The notes under the pieces are model-generated. The model did no database searches, was not told where the DNA came from, and saw only the letters and a program-made list of their open reading frames with translations. From positions 20,558,492 to 20,622,491 of the forward strand of contig CAMGYJ010000002.1 in NCBI GenBank assembly GCA_946122785.1: a stretch of 64,000 nt of DNA. The letters are read 5' to 3'. This DNA is from Linum tenue. Taxonomy: Eukaryota; Streptophyta; Magnoliopsida; Malpighiales; Linaceae. The position numbers and the translations under genes are program-made. Positions within the stretch are counted from its first letter, which is position 1. Each line of letters starts with the position of its first letter. Shown here piece after piece: positions 23,608 to 36,140 of this stretch.

Positions 23608-26600
23608 TTCTTTCGTTTCCAAATTAGGGGGCTTTGGTGGGTTTTCTTTCTTTCTGGGGTTACTTTCTCTGTGTTTCTAGCAGTGAAAGCAACTGCGAAG
23701 AACTGGCAAATTTGGGAGGATGAATGAGAAAGAACCTGCTTTATATACAACATACAAGGATGGATGGATCGCCGAATAGATAGTTAGAGTCGAAAAATAT
23801 AAAACAAAAATCAATTATTAGGACGATTTCATCAGTTCTCATGCCTGTCTTGTTATTAGTTTTTTTTTTTTTTTTTGGAAGGTCAATGCATAACACAAGG
23901 TAGCGTTTATTTAACAAACACCGTGTCCATTAGCTGGCCACGCCCAGCCCCGATGACCTCAGCATAGCGTTCTTAAGATGTCATCTTAGGAATTTCAATT
24001 TGGGCCATTGAACGACCGACACGTGTACGCATTTGGTTTCTTTTTTTATTTTCTGTAGTTTACACTTTTCTTTTGGTTCGTTGGTCGTTGGAGGCTGGTG
24101 GTGTAGATCCCATGATGACGTCAGCATGAGATGTAGTCCAAGAAGTATTTCGAATTTTCCCTTTTCTCTTTGCTTTGTGCAAGGGTCAAACTGTTATTCC
24201 TGCTTGGACGCCAAACTTTTGCCATGTTCATTGGCAGGTCAAACTCAATACTTAGGGTCGTTTGGAAGTTGCGATTGTTAAATAGGTGTATTGTTGAGAA
24301 TGCATGTATAATATTATACATGTATTGTCGAATTTGATGCATTGTAGAATACAACGTTTGGTATGTGTGATTGTGTATGTCGCATCAGCTAAAAGCTGAG
24401 ACAAAACAATCTCAACTCAACTATCTCAACAATCACAACTAATAGTTGAGATATAACAATCACTCAAAATGAGTGATAGTTTCTGTCACGTCACAGAAAC
24501 AATCCATGTATTGTTTCTGCTAAAAAACAAAAAAACGATGCATTGTAAACAATACATGCATAATGACAATCTCAACAAAACTATCGCAACTTCCAAACGA
24601 CATCTATCTTCAAAAATGAACTTATGAGTTTCGAAATGAGGGCGAATCTTAAATTACATACACTTTCCTTTCCAAATTCGACCAATGTTGGTGCTCGTGC
24701 AATTCTTATTTCTAGCTCGCGGTTATTGATAAAAAATGTATTTGAGCTACTTGCATCGCTCACGCTCTATTGCTATAGAAGATTATTCAATTTTGCTCCT
24801 CCTTATTTTTTCTCGATCTATTCATTACACACAAGTCCATAGATCTTCGACGAAATTCAAAGAATACCGCAAGAGTAATCTGCAAATGTCTCACAATTTC
24901 ATGTTCTCTCACTCTTTATTATGCCGGCTATGAGAACAACTAAAACGGACATATTTGTCTCTCTTTCTCTTGCCAGACAATATGTTTTCTCGTTTTTCAT
25001 GACCAATTGTCATATGTCAATATCTTCTGTATTTCTTATTCAATTTTATTTATTTATAGATCATGTACGACTTTGGTAATGGTGTAAGAAAATATTACAA
25101 TGACGAGAAACCCTACTCAATTTTCGTAGATTTGAGGTTGGAAAATTATATTTTGCTCGGTTTAAGAAATAGACAACAAAAAATGTTACGATTGCAATAA
25201 TAAAAAAAATTACAACATTTGTCGTAAGAAAAAGTTGGAAATCGTTTTTTTTTTTTTTTTACGAACACCACATAACATCGTGGAACATATGCAAAGTAAC
25301 GCAAGAGTATCAAAGTGGACCCTTCTTTTAGGCCCTACGGAATAAATACATGGGCCATGAGACTTGGATTTGAGCCCATGAAGTGCGTCTACGTGGACAC
25401 TCGATGACCAACATGCAGTGAAGGATGACATCACTGCTAGCAAAGCGTGATGGTCTGATGGATCTAATTAGAAGAACAAATTAAAGGGTGAGAAAACAAG
25501 AAGCCCTAAGTCAAAACCATAACGTGGAGGACTCTTTCTACTACTAAGAATCATTCCTCAAACATTTGGTCTTTGAATGATGAATGTTATGAAATTGGAA
25601 CATGAGCCAAGGAACAAACACATGCCGTAATAACTCTAGAGGAAATCAAGAGGGATCATGCGTTTTGAAACGGAAAAAACACGATAAAAAATGTTGTATA
25701 TTTATATTGGATTTAATCAGTATTAAATTGATATATAAAAATCAAAGTATTCGTAAAAAAACAATCAAAATACCAAGCATCAAAATTTTATAGTCTTAAT
25801 TAAGAACACGAACTCTTAGCGAAGAGGATGAAGCTCGAACTCAATAACATAAATTTTTATTTAAAAAGAAAATTGAGGCACAAGCTAGTCAATTTGAGTG
25901 CCTAACCTTCCAAATCAGACCATTACACTAATAAATGTTATAAATATTTGAAAATATCTATAAAATATACAAATTAAATATATGATTAATTATAAAAACA
26001 ACAATGACATCAGGGTTGGAGATTTGACCATAGGTGGAGTCAGGGCCTTTTGGTCTTATCCTGGGATAGGGGTAAATTTCGGAGGAACAAAAATACGTCA
26101 TATATATTATATTTCGTCACTGTAACACAACTCATTATTTGTTCAAAAATTGACATAAAATTAATTTATTATACTACAAACAAAATTCCAATTGTAATAA
26201 AGACCTAATCAAATCTCTTTTCTCCTTATACCTATTCGATCTTTTCCCCAAAAACCCTGAAATTGTCTAGCGACAACGACAATCCACTAGTTTTGATTCT
26301 ACCAATTACAACTGCAAGTATAAAAGAGCATTTTTCAACTTTGAGTTATATTAAGAACAAGTTTCCAAGTCGATTTAGCGACCAGTTTGCTAATTCTTGT
26401 TTAGTGAGATACATTGAAAGAGACTTTTAATAGTGTAGACAACGGATATTTTTGCGTTTCTTTCACAATATTAAATCCCTTCATGGTTGTTGAAATTTGA
26501 AAACAATGATTATATAGTCGTTTATTTTTAATATATGAATTAATTGATTGAATATAAATAATTTTAATTATTTTTTATTAAATAAGTATATATTTAAATT

Positions 26601-27130
26601 ATGAAAAAAGATAGGGGCGGTTTGAAATGCTGCCTCCACCACCGGATTTGACGACCTGTTTACACAAGAGTTGACGTCAGTGTAAGAGTGATCTGTTTTT
26701 CTTTGTTCTTGCCCTTTTGGGGGCATTTTAAGTTTCTGAACAATGCTGCCGGCCAGCTGTTCCATAAAGTAGAAGCCATCAATGTATATCAGGGAAGATC
26801 AACGACTTTAACTATTTTGACCAACTTATATACATAGGATCACCTAAAGCTCCCACCTAAATGGGATTAGAGCCCCATAATCCACAAAATCATTGTTAGT
26901 ATTAGGACTATAAATTCAAGAATAAATGGTCTCCTCTTCCACCAGCTATTCTTCCCCGCATACAGAAAGTAGCCATAATGGGTAATGGAAAGGAGGAGCC
27001 ACGATCAAGTTCTTTTTCGCAATACATCATACCCTCTGTCTTTAAACTTTGCCGAGTTACTGGACCTTGGCTCAAGGACCATTCATCCATCCTCCAGCTG
27101 CATCCAACATAGTTTCTCCTCTGTCTGTCC
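23608..27130. other. Long AT-rich intergenic region
   Basis: 23608-23860 is the probable promoter of the pirin gene. The remainder shows poly(T) runs (about 23860 and 25245) and one MITE-like inverted repeat (separate entry). No supported gene is seen; open frames here are short and without recognisable motifs. Confidence 0.5.
24257..24601. mobile_element. MITE with 19-bp terminal inverted repeats
   Basis: GTCGTTTGGAAGTTGCGAT at the left is repeated in inverted form at the right (ATCGCAACTTCCAAACGAC). The interior is rich in words such as CAATCTCAACTCAAC and their inverted forms. No clear target duplication could be read, so the superfamily is uncertain (hAT or PIF/Harbinger are both compatible with the ends). 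Confidence 0.7.
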
Positions 27131-27947
27131 GTTTTTTTTTTTACAAAAGATATTCATATATTGATACCAAAGTATAGATAGTTACACCCTGGAACCAAGC
27201 CAGGTTCGAAATTCAAAGAAACGACTCATAGTCGGGTACAAAGAGAGGGCTTTCCTAGCCACCAAATGGGCTACCCTATTACTACTCCGACCTACAAACC
27301 GCACACTAAACCCAGGGTTATTACCAAAATAATGTAAGACTTCTTCCAAAATGGCACCCATCCGGTTGTCCCTAGCATCCTTGCAATTGATTTTATCAAT
27401 GATGATCTTGGCATCCCCTTCGAATCTCATCCCCGTAAAACCCTGCCCCAAACACCAAGCAATAACCTCCCGGAGCACAAGCAACTCCACCACAACTGGG
27501 TCATCAATCCCTTGAAACTGAATCCCGTTAGCCATAAGAACATCCCCAGAAGGAGACAGAAGAACCATGCCACCTGCTGAATGTGATCCTTTCCTGGTAG
27601 CCCCGTCCCACTGGCAAGTAAACCCTGCAGCCTGACCCAGCCCACCTGACCGTGGAACCATCGGGGGAGAAGGCATGGGGGGCACATCCACCGTCAACCC
27701 CACCCATTCCTCATACTGCTGGGAAAACTGCCTCATCAACGCGGGGAACCCAAATTGCTTTCCTTCAAACACCACCCAATTTCTAGACCGCCAGATGCGC
27801 CAAAGAACAGAGACCACTGCCATGAGGAGCGTCGGCTGCTGAATTAAGGTCATTAACCGTTTAAGAAACAGAGGAAAAGTATGGCGAGGAACCCCTCCCC
27901 TAAGTACTCTAGCCCCGAGTGTCCCCAGAGCACACACTGTCAATCCA
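27131..27947 (-). pseudogene. LINE 3' fragment: RNase H domain
   Basis: A minus-strand frame of 253 residues carries the RNase H domain of a plant LINE: FTCQWDGATRKGSHSAGGM, VVVELLVLREVIAWCL, FEGDAKIIIDKI and FVGRSSNRVAHLVARKAL. The T run at 27133-27142 is the poly(A) tail on the other strand. The reverse transcriptase and upstream parts are absent, a typical 5'-truncated insertion. The domain frame is still intact, so this copy may be younger than the other two LINEs. Confidence 0.85.
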
Positions 27948-28033
27948 GTCGGTTAGTAATTTTGGGGTTGGGAGAAGTTGGAGAAGAATGGCAAAAGAGA
28001 ATAGGCAAAAGATGGAAGGCAACAATTTGTAGA

Positions 28034-29384
28034 TGACACGCTACGATACAACACCAAACAATGGCCAAGTGTAACCAATGAATGAAAATGCAGAATAAGA
28101 GTTGAGTCTAGATTTACTGCCTACTCAGTGAAATTCTATTATCCAGCAATAAGAGTTGAGTGATTGTGATTCTAATCTAAAGCAGAAAGAAAGTAGTAAA
28201 TTGTTCAGTTTACTTAGCAGAAGAAGAGTCACTCGGGAATGAGTCCCCCTAGCTCCTTAGTTAGGTTCAAGTTATAATTCACTTTGGTTGATTAGACTAC
28301 AGAAGATCCAAAAATAGCTTAAAATCTCTTAACCTGACCAAACCCTCTTAGACAGTATATTTGGTAGATGACTAGCCTTCACCGGAATAGACTGCTAAGG
28401 CGATTCACACAGAACTCCACTACTGGAATTGGATTCCAGTACAAAGCAGTGAATTGACTGAGTCTCGTACAATCAATTCACTCCTAACGATTGAAGAAAC
28501 TATAACATCCTAATCAGATTCTATTTATAATAGGTTGAAGCAGAATCAAATGAAGTTGATCGGGATTCAATTGACTCAATAAACACACTTCAATCGATTA
28601 AAACCAATCAGCACATCATCCCGTAAGTCATTACAATCAAGATTCCTAACACATGAAACCAGGGTTCTTCATACCCAAGTGAGAGAAAGGTTTACTCCAT
28701 AGAGAGAGAGAGAGGGAAAAAGAAATCAGAGATATCATGCTCATAATGATGTATATGATAAGCTCTGGGATGTAAATCTTCACTCCAAGGTCAAAATCCA
28801 AGCTTGAATGGTAAAACCTAGCTCCAAAATCGATCATCGAGTTTGTTCTTCGTCCTTTCTCTCTCTAAAACTTTGTTTTTGCTCTGAAAACTCCCTCCTT
28901 TCTCAAAGACTCAAAATTCGGTTAAAACTCAGCTCTGCCCTATTACACGGCCAGACCACACCGCCGCGTGGATCTCCAGTCTGCCTGTGTGAATCCTGAA
29001 ACACATGTGTTGCATTTAGTTGCTCGCGGGGTGTCACACGGCCAGGATGTACGGCCGCGTAGAATCCGACCTTGACTGTGTAAACTCTCTGGACATCCCG
29101 CACGGCCACAAAGTCCCCTCACACGGGCCGACGTACCTGTTCGTGTAAACTTTCTTGCACGGCCGCGTAGAATCATGACCAGGCCGCGTAAACTCCTCAA
29201 CTTCTCTTCGAATGTCCCAACTTAGTCCAATCGACCCTTTACTTGTGCCTAAACCTTCATTCACGTACTAGGACCTGAAATATCACTAACAAGAACAACC
29301 CAATGTGAAATCGGCCTAAACGAGAGATGAGGCTCAAACAGTATAAGAATGGTGGACAAAACATGTGCAAATAGCTAGTCATCA
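28034..29384 (-). repeat. 3' LTR of the minus-strand gypsy remnant
   Basis: Bounded by TG (TGACACGCTACG) and CA (TAGTCATCA) on the plus strand, 1351 bp. Related in layout to the LTRs at 33390 and 31788: ATGGCCAAGTGTAACC near one end, TTTGCACATG-like words at the other. GC-rich words of the type CACGGCCGCGT recur between 28943 and 29195. Confidence 0.75.
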
Positions 29385-30096
29385 AATCCCCCCACACTTA
29401 ACTGTTTGCTTGTCCCCAAGCAAACCAAGTCAGGAACAAGGCAAGCGTACAAGATTTTCCAGTCAAAACACTTTTGGGGACATGACATATGGCACAAAAA
29501 ACATTGATCTCAACGGACAACTAGCACCAACACACGAACAGCAACAACATCAACCGCAAGGACCATTCTGATGACAACCGACTGCAACAAAATCATGAAA
29601 AGGAAGAGTCTACCTATTGTCCATGAACCAAAGCGTGACACACTCATCTACTCACACACCATAGTCAACCATGCATAAATTTTAAGTCACCAGAATAGAA
29701 GGCTGAGCAATCAAGGTCCTCACCTGGATATAGCATATAAAGAAATGAATCGCTCACTCTCGACCAGTGGGGTCATGAAAATTTGATGTGAAAATGCGCA
29801 TGCTTATTCTCTCAATCTTAACATCTCTTTACCATGATGGCAACCTCTAAATGCTAGAGTTCACATATCAAGTGTCACCACTAACTAGTTAGGAGGTCTT
29901 AGACAGGGATTCAGATGACTGGCTATTGTCTTGGACATGGGGAAAATGCCTTTAAGGTGGTGGAAGAATTCATACACAAGGTTCCACAGTTCCAAACCCA
30001 GCACATCGACAATCAACCAAACCAGTTACTTTCTTTCTCTATTATTCTGCATTAATCAATTTCTCTATAGCACAAAAGTGAAGGAGGTAACAACAT

Positions 30097-30537
30097 TAGG
30101 AATGGCAATGGGGCAGGTCCGGGGCGGGTTTACCAAGACCCGCCCCGTGACAGGTCTGGTCTAGGTCGGGTAATTCATTACGGGTCGCGGGTCGGGGCAG
30201 GTCGACCCAATGTGTATGCAATTTATATGAAAAAAATTAGAAATATTCGTTATTTTTATTATAAGACAAAAAAACAAAAATATTATGATAAATGTAGTTA
30301 AATTATGGGAGAAATTGAGGTTTCACTAATTTACAACTTTATTACAGCTAAAATATGAAGTAATAAAAGGAAAATATTAAGTAATTTGACTAATAATACA
30401 AGTAATTTAGGCAAGAACGAGTTGAGAATGGGGCGTGTCAGGGCATGTCGGGTCGATGAGAGTACCCATGCCCCCCCCCCCCCCAAACAGACCAAACAGG
30501 TCGGGTAAAATAGGTCAGGTCGAAATTGCTATTCCTA
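30097..30537. mobile_element. hAT-type non-autonomous element (441 bp)
   Basis: The ends are TAGGAATGGCAATGGGGC and, inverted, TAGGAATAGCAATTTCG. Flanking 8-bp copies are AACAACAT (30089-30096) and AATAACAT (30538-30545), one mismatch. Subterminal words GGGGCGGGT, ACCCGCCCC and GGTCGGG occur near both ends. No gene inside. A C homopolymer run lies at about 30473-30484. Confidence 0.85.
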
Positions 30538-31255
30538 AATAACATGTTAGTATTTCCAAGCCAGACTGCTAAGAAACACTATGTAATGAGCATGATTTAG
30601 ATTTTTGTGGTAGCTCTCTTTCTCTTTCATTTTTTTTTTTCTTGAGAGTACCACCACTTTTACACATTCTTTTATCCTTGCCAACACATGCCTAATTTTT
30701 CAGAACTACCTTCAACCCTCATCTTATTTTCAGCAGAAACAACAGAAAATATGCAAACACCACTCTGTGGAACCTCAAAGAGATGCAAAAAGGGTGATGT
30801 TTCATTGTAGACACGAAAAAAGAAGGTTACACGACTCAAGTGGGCTGACTAAGGGGTATGACACACCAGGACAGTTAATTTGGTTGTAGGTTAATTCTAT
30901 GCCTCCATTTTCCTAACTAGTGACAACGTGAATGCTACACATCATAAAAGAGGGATCTATCACACAGAAAGGAACGAGCAGACTCAAATCTCACATGGCT
31001 ACCTTTATGCTCCATCTCTCATTCTGATTCCCTGAACTATATGCATAGAAAACTGTAGACGGCGAGTAAACGACCCATGTCACAAGTTGGTTCGCAAACA
31101 AAAGACAAACTGAACCCCTACACAAATCTACTACAGTTCTCAGTCAGATCACAGTCATCTCAGTCACAAAAAGCCATTCGTGTATCAATACTAACCATCA
31201 TCATAGATCGCAAAACAAACCAGTGCCAATATGCTCATGCACGGAAAAAAATATT

Positions 31256-31309
31256 GCTTGGAGCCCTCAAATGTTTAATTTGGATAGTGGATTAGGCTCC
31301 AAGCACATA
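31256..31309 (-). other. Conserved hairpin of the gypsy remnant
   Basis: TTGGAGCCCTCAAAT pairs with ATTAGGCTCCAA across a short loop that includes GGATAGTGGA. Equivalent hairpins occur at 35748-35803 and 44082-44141 in the two neighbouring elements, each near a purine-rich block after a CATTGAGG-type word. Confidence 0.7.
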
Positions 31310-31787
31310 CATAGCAAGCTCGATAACCACAAAACACCCCCACATTTAAGATCGACATCGCCCTCAATGGCATAGAGGGAAAGAGGAGGGGGAATGATGT
31401 TACCAGAAAAAGGACGATAATGGGCACAGACTAGAGGGAGGACTAGTCATCAGGAACATAGGACTGGAAGAGGGACCAGTCACTACAAGAGAGGATCACA
31501 AAAAACAACCACTAGAACATTGTTTGTTAGGCAGAGTTGTCAACCCAAATGGCCACAAAAAGAAAAAGGAAAATGAGTTCAAATACATAACCAACTCAGT
31601 CTAGGCTCTACAACACATGGAGCAAACAAAACACCAAAACACACTGAAGGGGCCGATGAGTACAACCTACTCATCACTGGTGATGGCGAAGTCGATGTCC
31701 CGCATGAAGTCATCGTCACTCGGTGGAGGTGGAGGTACTGGGAAAGCATCCCAAGGAGTCTGCCAGGCTGGTAGATGGCATGGGACC

Positions 31788-33230
31788 TGATGACTCGATA
31801 TTTGCACATGTTTTCCCCTTTGTTTCTTGATTGTTTAAGCTCACATTATCACTTATTTGGCCTATTTTAAGCTAGGTTGTGTTACTTTGTCATATTTCTG
31901 GTCCTAGCACATAAAGTGAAGCATAGGCGCAAGTTTCAAGCCAATCGGAGATCAATTGGCGACTCGGGGGGAGAAACTTGGGCTTGAATTGAAGAAGAAT
32001 GGATTTCTACCTCAATTTGTAACCATAGAATCATGTAATCTTGTCAAGATAATAAAGAGGACGAGACTACGAGCGTCTGGGATCAAACCACACCTGATTT
32101 GGAGTCCGAACGAGGGAGAAACGAAGAATCAAAGACAGGGGACCCGGAAGGCAGAATCAGAAGGCCCCCTGATCGTGAACCAAAAATATCCGGCCGGATA
32201 CCCAAAATACCCGACCGGTTATTTTCCATATTTCCCAGAAAAGTGACCCGGAGCGTTTTGTTGATGCCCGACCGGTTCTCTAAATACCCGACCGGGTATT
32301 TGGACCGGGTTTCGCGAACGTAGGTTGTTAAAAGCTTGTTTTGTGCGTTTTTTGGAGGGGGAGAGCTGGGTTTTGTTTCCCAAACACCCAAGGGACGAAC
32401 CAAAAAGAGAGAGAACGATTTGAGGGCAATTTTGGAGTGGAATTGGAGGATTTCTTCGCCTTGGAAGCTCGAGGAACAAGCCCGGACTTGAAGACTGATC
32501 ATCCGAAGATTCTTACTGCACTCTCTCTCTTCTCTATGGAGTAACTTCCCTTCACTTAGGTTTTGAGGAACCCTAGCCATGTTTGTTTGATTTGATGATT
32601 GTATGAGTACTCCTACTTGATAATCTTGAGTTCATATTCAATCTATGCATGTTTTCATAATTCAATTCTGCTTTAGTCGAGATTATTGATTTTGCTTTGG
32701 TCCTATGAGAGCGAATACCTGATTAGGTCAATAGAGCACCATTGATTGATAGTATTGGATCGATTGCTTTAGTCGAGAGTTGATTCAATGCTTTGTATTG
32801 ATTGAGAACCTCATTCGGTAGAGGGAATCTAGTTCAGAATGCCTTGATCGGTTGTTCTAGAGAAGGATACGTCCCTCTAGGCAATTGACTCAAGAGGGCC
32901 TTGTTCTTTTAGTCGAGACTCAAGGTCTAGTTACGGATTCTCCGCATTGTGAATGAAAGTGAAACAAGTTAGAGATCATAAAAAATTAATCTGGCTAGTG
33001 GCTAGGGGGAATCATACCTAAGTGAGTTCCCAACCTGTAATTAGATTAACTTTAACTATAGTTTGCTAGAGTAGTTTTAGTTCTTCCATCTTAATCTAGT
33101 TTGCTAGATAATGAACTGAAGCTGAGTAACTGTAACTCTAGAAACCCGTGGATTCGATATTTTTCACTTGAGCCACTATACTAAAGTCCCTTTCATTGGT
33201 TACACTTGGCCTTTGTTAGGAGTTGAGTCA
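31788..33230 (+). repeat. Left LTR of the outer element
   Basis: Starts TGATGACTCGATATTTGCAC and ends GGAGTTGAGTCA, 1443 bp. The start is shared with the right LTR at 44985. Short palindromic words of the type ACCCGACCGGGTATTT recur at about 32190-32310. Confidence 0.85.
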
Positions 33231-33246
33231 TAGCGAGTTAAGTTTT

Positions 33247-33264
33247 TGGCGCCATTGTCGGGGA
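33247..33264 (+). other. Primer-binding site (tRNA-Asp type), outer element
   Basis: TGGCGCCATTGTCGGGGA lies 16 bp after the LTR end and complements the 3' end of plant tRNA-Asp with two mismatches, as is known for Athila/Tat elements. Confidence 0.75.
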
Positions 33265-33389
33265 CTTTCTTGATTATTAGGAAAGGTAGAAGTTTGTTAA
33301 TTTAGCGTTTTTCTTTTCTTTTCCACTCTTGATTTTCACTTGGATGTTTTTGTTGGTGCAAATTTGAATCATGGATCCTCATGACTTCT

Positions 33390-34750
33390 TGACTCACCTC
33401 TACTGTCACCCTAGAAAATGGCCAAGTGTAACCACCTACTAGAGCGTAGTATAGCGGGTTTGGGTTTTAATGTCAACCCGGGTCCTAAGTGTGCTGACTA
33501 CTCCGTCAACTCTTATTATGTAGTAGTGAGAGTGTAGTGAAGGTCTCAGTAAACAAACAAGCAAAGCAGTAAAAGGTTGTTTTCAAGTTGAGAGAGGTCA
33601 CCCGGATATGGTTCCCCCTAGACTGCAGTTAAGCCAGATTGTAATTTACCAAGTTCGAATTCAAAGATAGTTATACTGAGGGAGGTTCTTAAACAGTATG
33701 CAGTCTCGACTAAAGGTCTCCAGATCCTCTCAATCTGAGTCCCCAGCGGGCGACTAACCTCCACCGGAGTAAACAGATTGAGGCCCTAACGAACCAAACC
33801 TCCTCTACCGGAGTAAATCCGGTACAGAATAGTGAACTGACTCCTCGACTAAAGTCGTCAATTCACTACCTTCAATCAAGGGTGCTCAATCAACCTAGGC
33901 ATATATTCTCTTTCTAGGTCAAAGCAGAAACAACAGGAATTTGATCAGGATTCATGCCATTCAACAAATCAGACCTCAATTGAATATAATCAAATCAATG
34001 GATTCATACTTGGGTTCATACAATCAGACCTAACATACAAATCTAGGGTTCTTCATACCCAGGTGAATGTGGAAGTTACTCCATGGAGAGAGAAGCAAAC
34101 TCTAGCTCAGAAGCAGAGAACATGCTGTGAAGGATGGGGTTCTGCTTCTGATCGTCAATCGGCACTTCTCCAAGCGTTATCCGAGCTCCACTGATGATGA
34201 AGATCGATCTAAGGCGCTTGGGAACTCTGGTTTGTCGCTTTCTCTCTCTAGGTATCACTTTCTTTCTCTCAAACTCAGAACCCTTGCAAAATTAGCCTTC
34301 TTTCCCTTAAAAACCAGCTGTTCGCGATCCCCGGTCATAATCCCCGGTCGGGTATTTCAGGTGCCCGGCCGGGGATTTCAAAACGCAGTGCAGCGGTGAA
34401 GGGAATAATACCCGATCGAGGTCAAGAATACGAGATCGGGTATTTTTGCTCTCTGGCCGGGACCCCTTCTGCCTTCTGGGCGCCCAAAATCACATATCCG
34501 CTGCCTCCTGAGAACTTTACCCGGCCGGGTATTTTTAACTCCTGGCCGGGTATTTTACTCTTCCAGCGTCCTTCACTCCCATGTCCTCCTTTTTTACTCA
34601 AAACTCGTTTCCTCGCCTTCACGTCAACGCCAAGTCCTCAAATATGACATAAACACACAACCTAGCGTGAAATCGGCTTAAAACACGAGAATCTCTTCTC
34701 CAACTGCTCAAGAATAGGGGGTATAAACATGTGTAATTACTGGTATATCA
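33390..34750 (-). repeat. 3' LTR of the inner element
   Basis: 1361 bp on the plus strand, from TGACTCACCTCTACTG to TGGTATATCA. It matches 41351-42683 with scattered substitutions and a small indel near 33845-33885. ACCCGGCCGGGTATTTT-type words recur at 34328-34553. Confidence 0.92.
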
Positions 34751-36140
34751 AATTCCCCGACACTTAACCGTTTGCTTGTCCCCAAGCAAACCTAACTCAA
34801 ACCAATGCAGCTCTCCAGACCTCTATAGCAACAAACAACCCCGATCGTCGATAGAGGATTTCCTAGATCATATAGCAGCGTACGAGGTCAACTAGTCTTC
34901 TAAGACGTCCCCTATCTTTCTCAATGCGAGTAGTAGACTCAAGCCAGGATCATGAGAAGAAGTGAAAGTAAGACAACCAGTTCATGGATAAAGGGACTCA
35001 CACCATTCACAACCAAGGACTCATTGTACCGGGGTGCTCTTTCACTTTATTTCACCGTTGGAACCCCTTTTTCACTTTCATTTTACACATTTTTTTCTTT
35101 TTTTTTTCTTGGCGGGGGTTCCAATTGCATTTTTTTTTTTGTACGGTCGACCCTTATTAGTCGAGCAAGAGCAATTTATGTACCCCTGGCGCTTGCCATA
35201 GTACTTCTTTTAACTCCTTTTCCTCAACTCGTGTGGAGGGTCAATGAAATTGAGGGGGGTCGGAAGTTCTATCCATGCCCTTAAAAACACATCCTCGAGT
35301 AGGCAAACCGTTCAACGGGTGAAAATTTTACTCGTACTAGAGACAGCTAAGCTTCACCTTGTAGGAGTACCCCACTAAGGATCACCAAAATCTCTTCCAA
35401 AACCCGATTTTTGTGCAATGAACGGTGCCACACACGTTGGGCATACCCCATGTTTAAGATTTCAATGATTTCGTCATGGTGAACCAACTGCTTTTCATTT
35501 CCCACATGAGCACCCTGTTCGATACACGAGTCCATAACACAATTAAAACAGAGTCACCATTACCACATGAATTCAACAGTCTTAGCTCGACTAATTCACA
35601 AAATCAACGGCACAGCAGAGAGCTAGATAGGAAAAATCTTATACTTCAACATCCTCCATAGTGCTACACTACCTCCCTAGGTTGCACATTACTACAGAGA
35701 CTGTCAATTCAAAGCATACTGAGCAGGCAATTTGCAAGGAAACACGTACTTGGAGCCCTCAAATCGAAAATTGAAAATTGGATAGTGGACTAGGCTCCAA
35801 GCACACAAACAAATCTAATGCAGTCAAAATAGAAACACCCCCCACTTAACTTCGACATTGCCCTCAATGGAGAAGAGGGTAAGGATAAGGGGAACGATGT
35901 TACCGATGTGCACGGACTGCATGAGACTGGATGGGACCAGTCTGAGTGAAGAGGACTGGAAAAGGGACCAGTCGGGGCAAAGGCACAGCTAAAGGGAACA
36001 CAAAACTCAGCCACAATACGTTAGGTCCAGTTGTCAGCCCAATAGGACATCATCCAAAAGAAAAGAAAATAACCAAAAACACAAGACAGTTTGCACTCTG
36101 AATCAAACAAAAACAACACAAGACGAGCAACGAGTACAGC
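34751..36140. other. 3' noncoding region of the inner element
   Basis: Begins with the polypurine tract (minus strand AAGTGTCGGGGAATT, 34751-34767). It contains a conserved block also found in the outer element at 44085-44240 and the hairpin at 35748-35803. No gene is seen; short frames are shadows. Confidence 0.7.
35748..35803 (-). other. Conserved hairpin of the inner element
   Basis: ACTTGGAGCCCTCAAAT pairs with TAGGCTCCAAGCA; the loop contains GGATAGTGGAC. The same arms and loop word occur in the two related elements. Confidence 0.75.

Larger units (their letters stand above)
28034..31787 (-). mobile_element. Ty3/gypsy (Athila/Tat type) remnant, minus strand
   Basis: A complete 3' LTR (28034-29384) is followed by a polypurine tract on the minus strand (AAGTGTGGGGGGATT, at 29383-29399) and 2.4 kb of 3' internal sequence. 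A frame end near 31800-31660 (FMRDIDF) matches the C-terminal tail of the extra reading frame in the complete element at 36141. The rest, including its 5' LTR, is missing where the next element begins at 31788. It carries no gag or polymerase sequence. A hAT element sits inside at 30097-30537. Confidence 0.8.

Noticed and set aside
24257..24601. Target duplication for the MITE
   Set aside because: No matching 3-, 8- or 9-bp words could be read next to the inverted ends.
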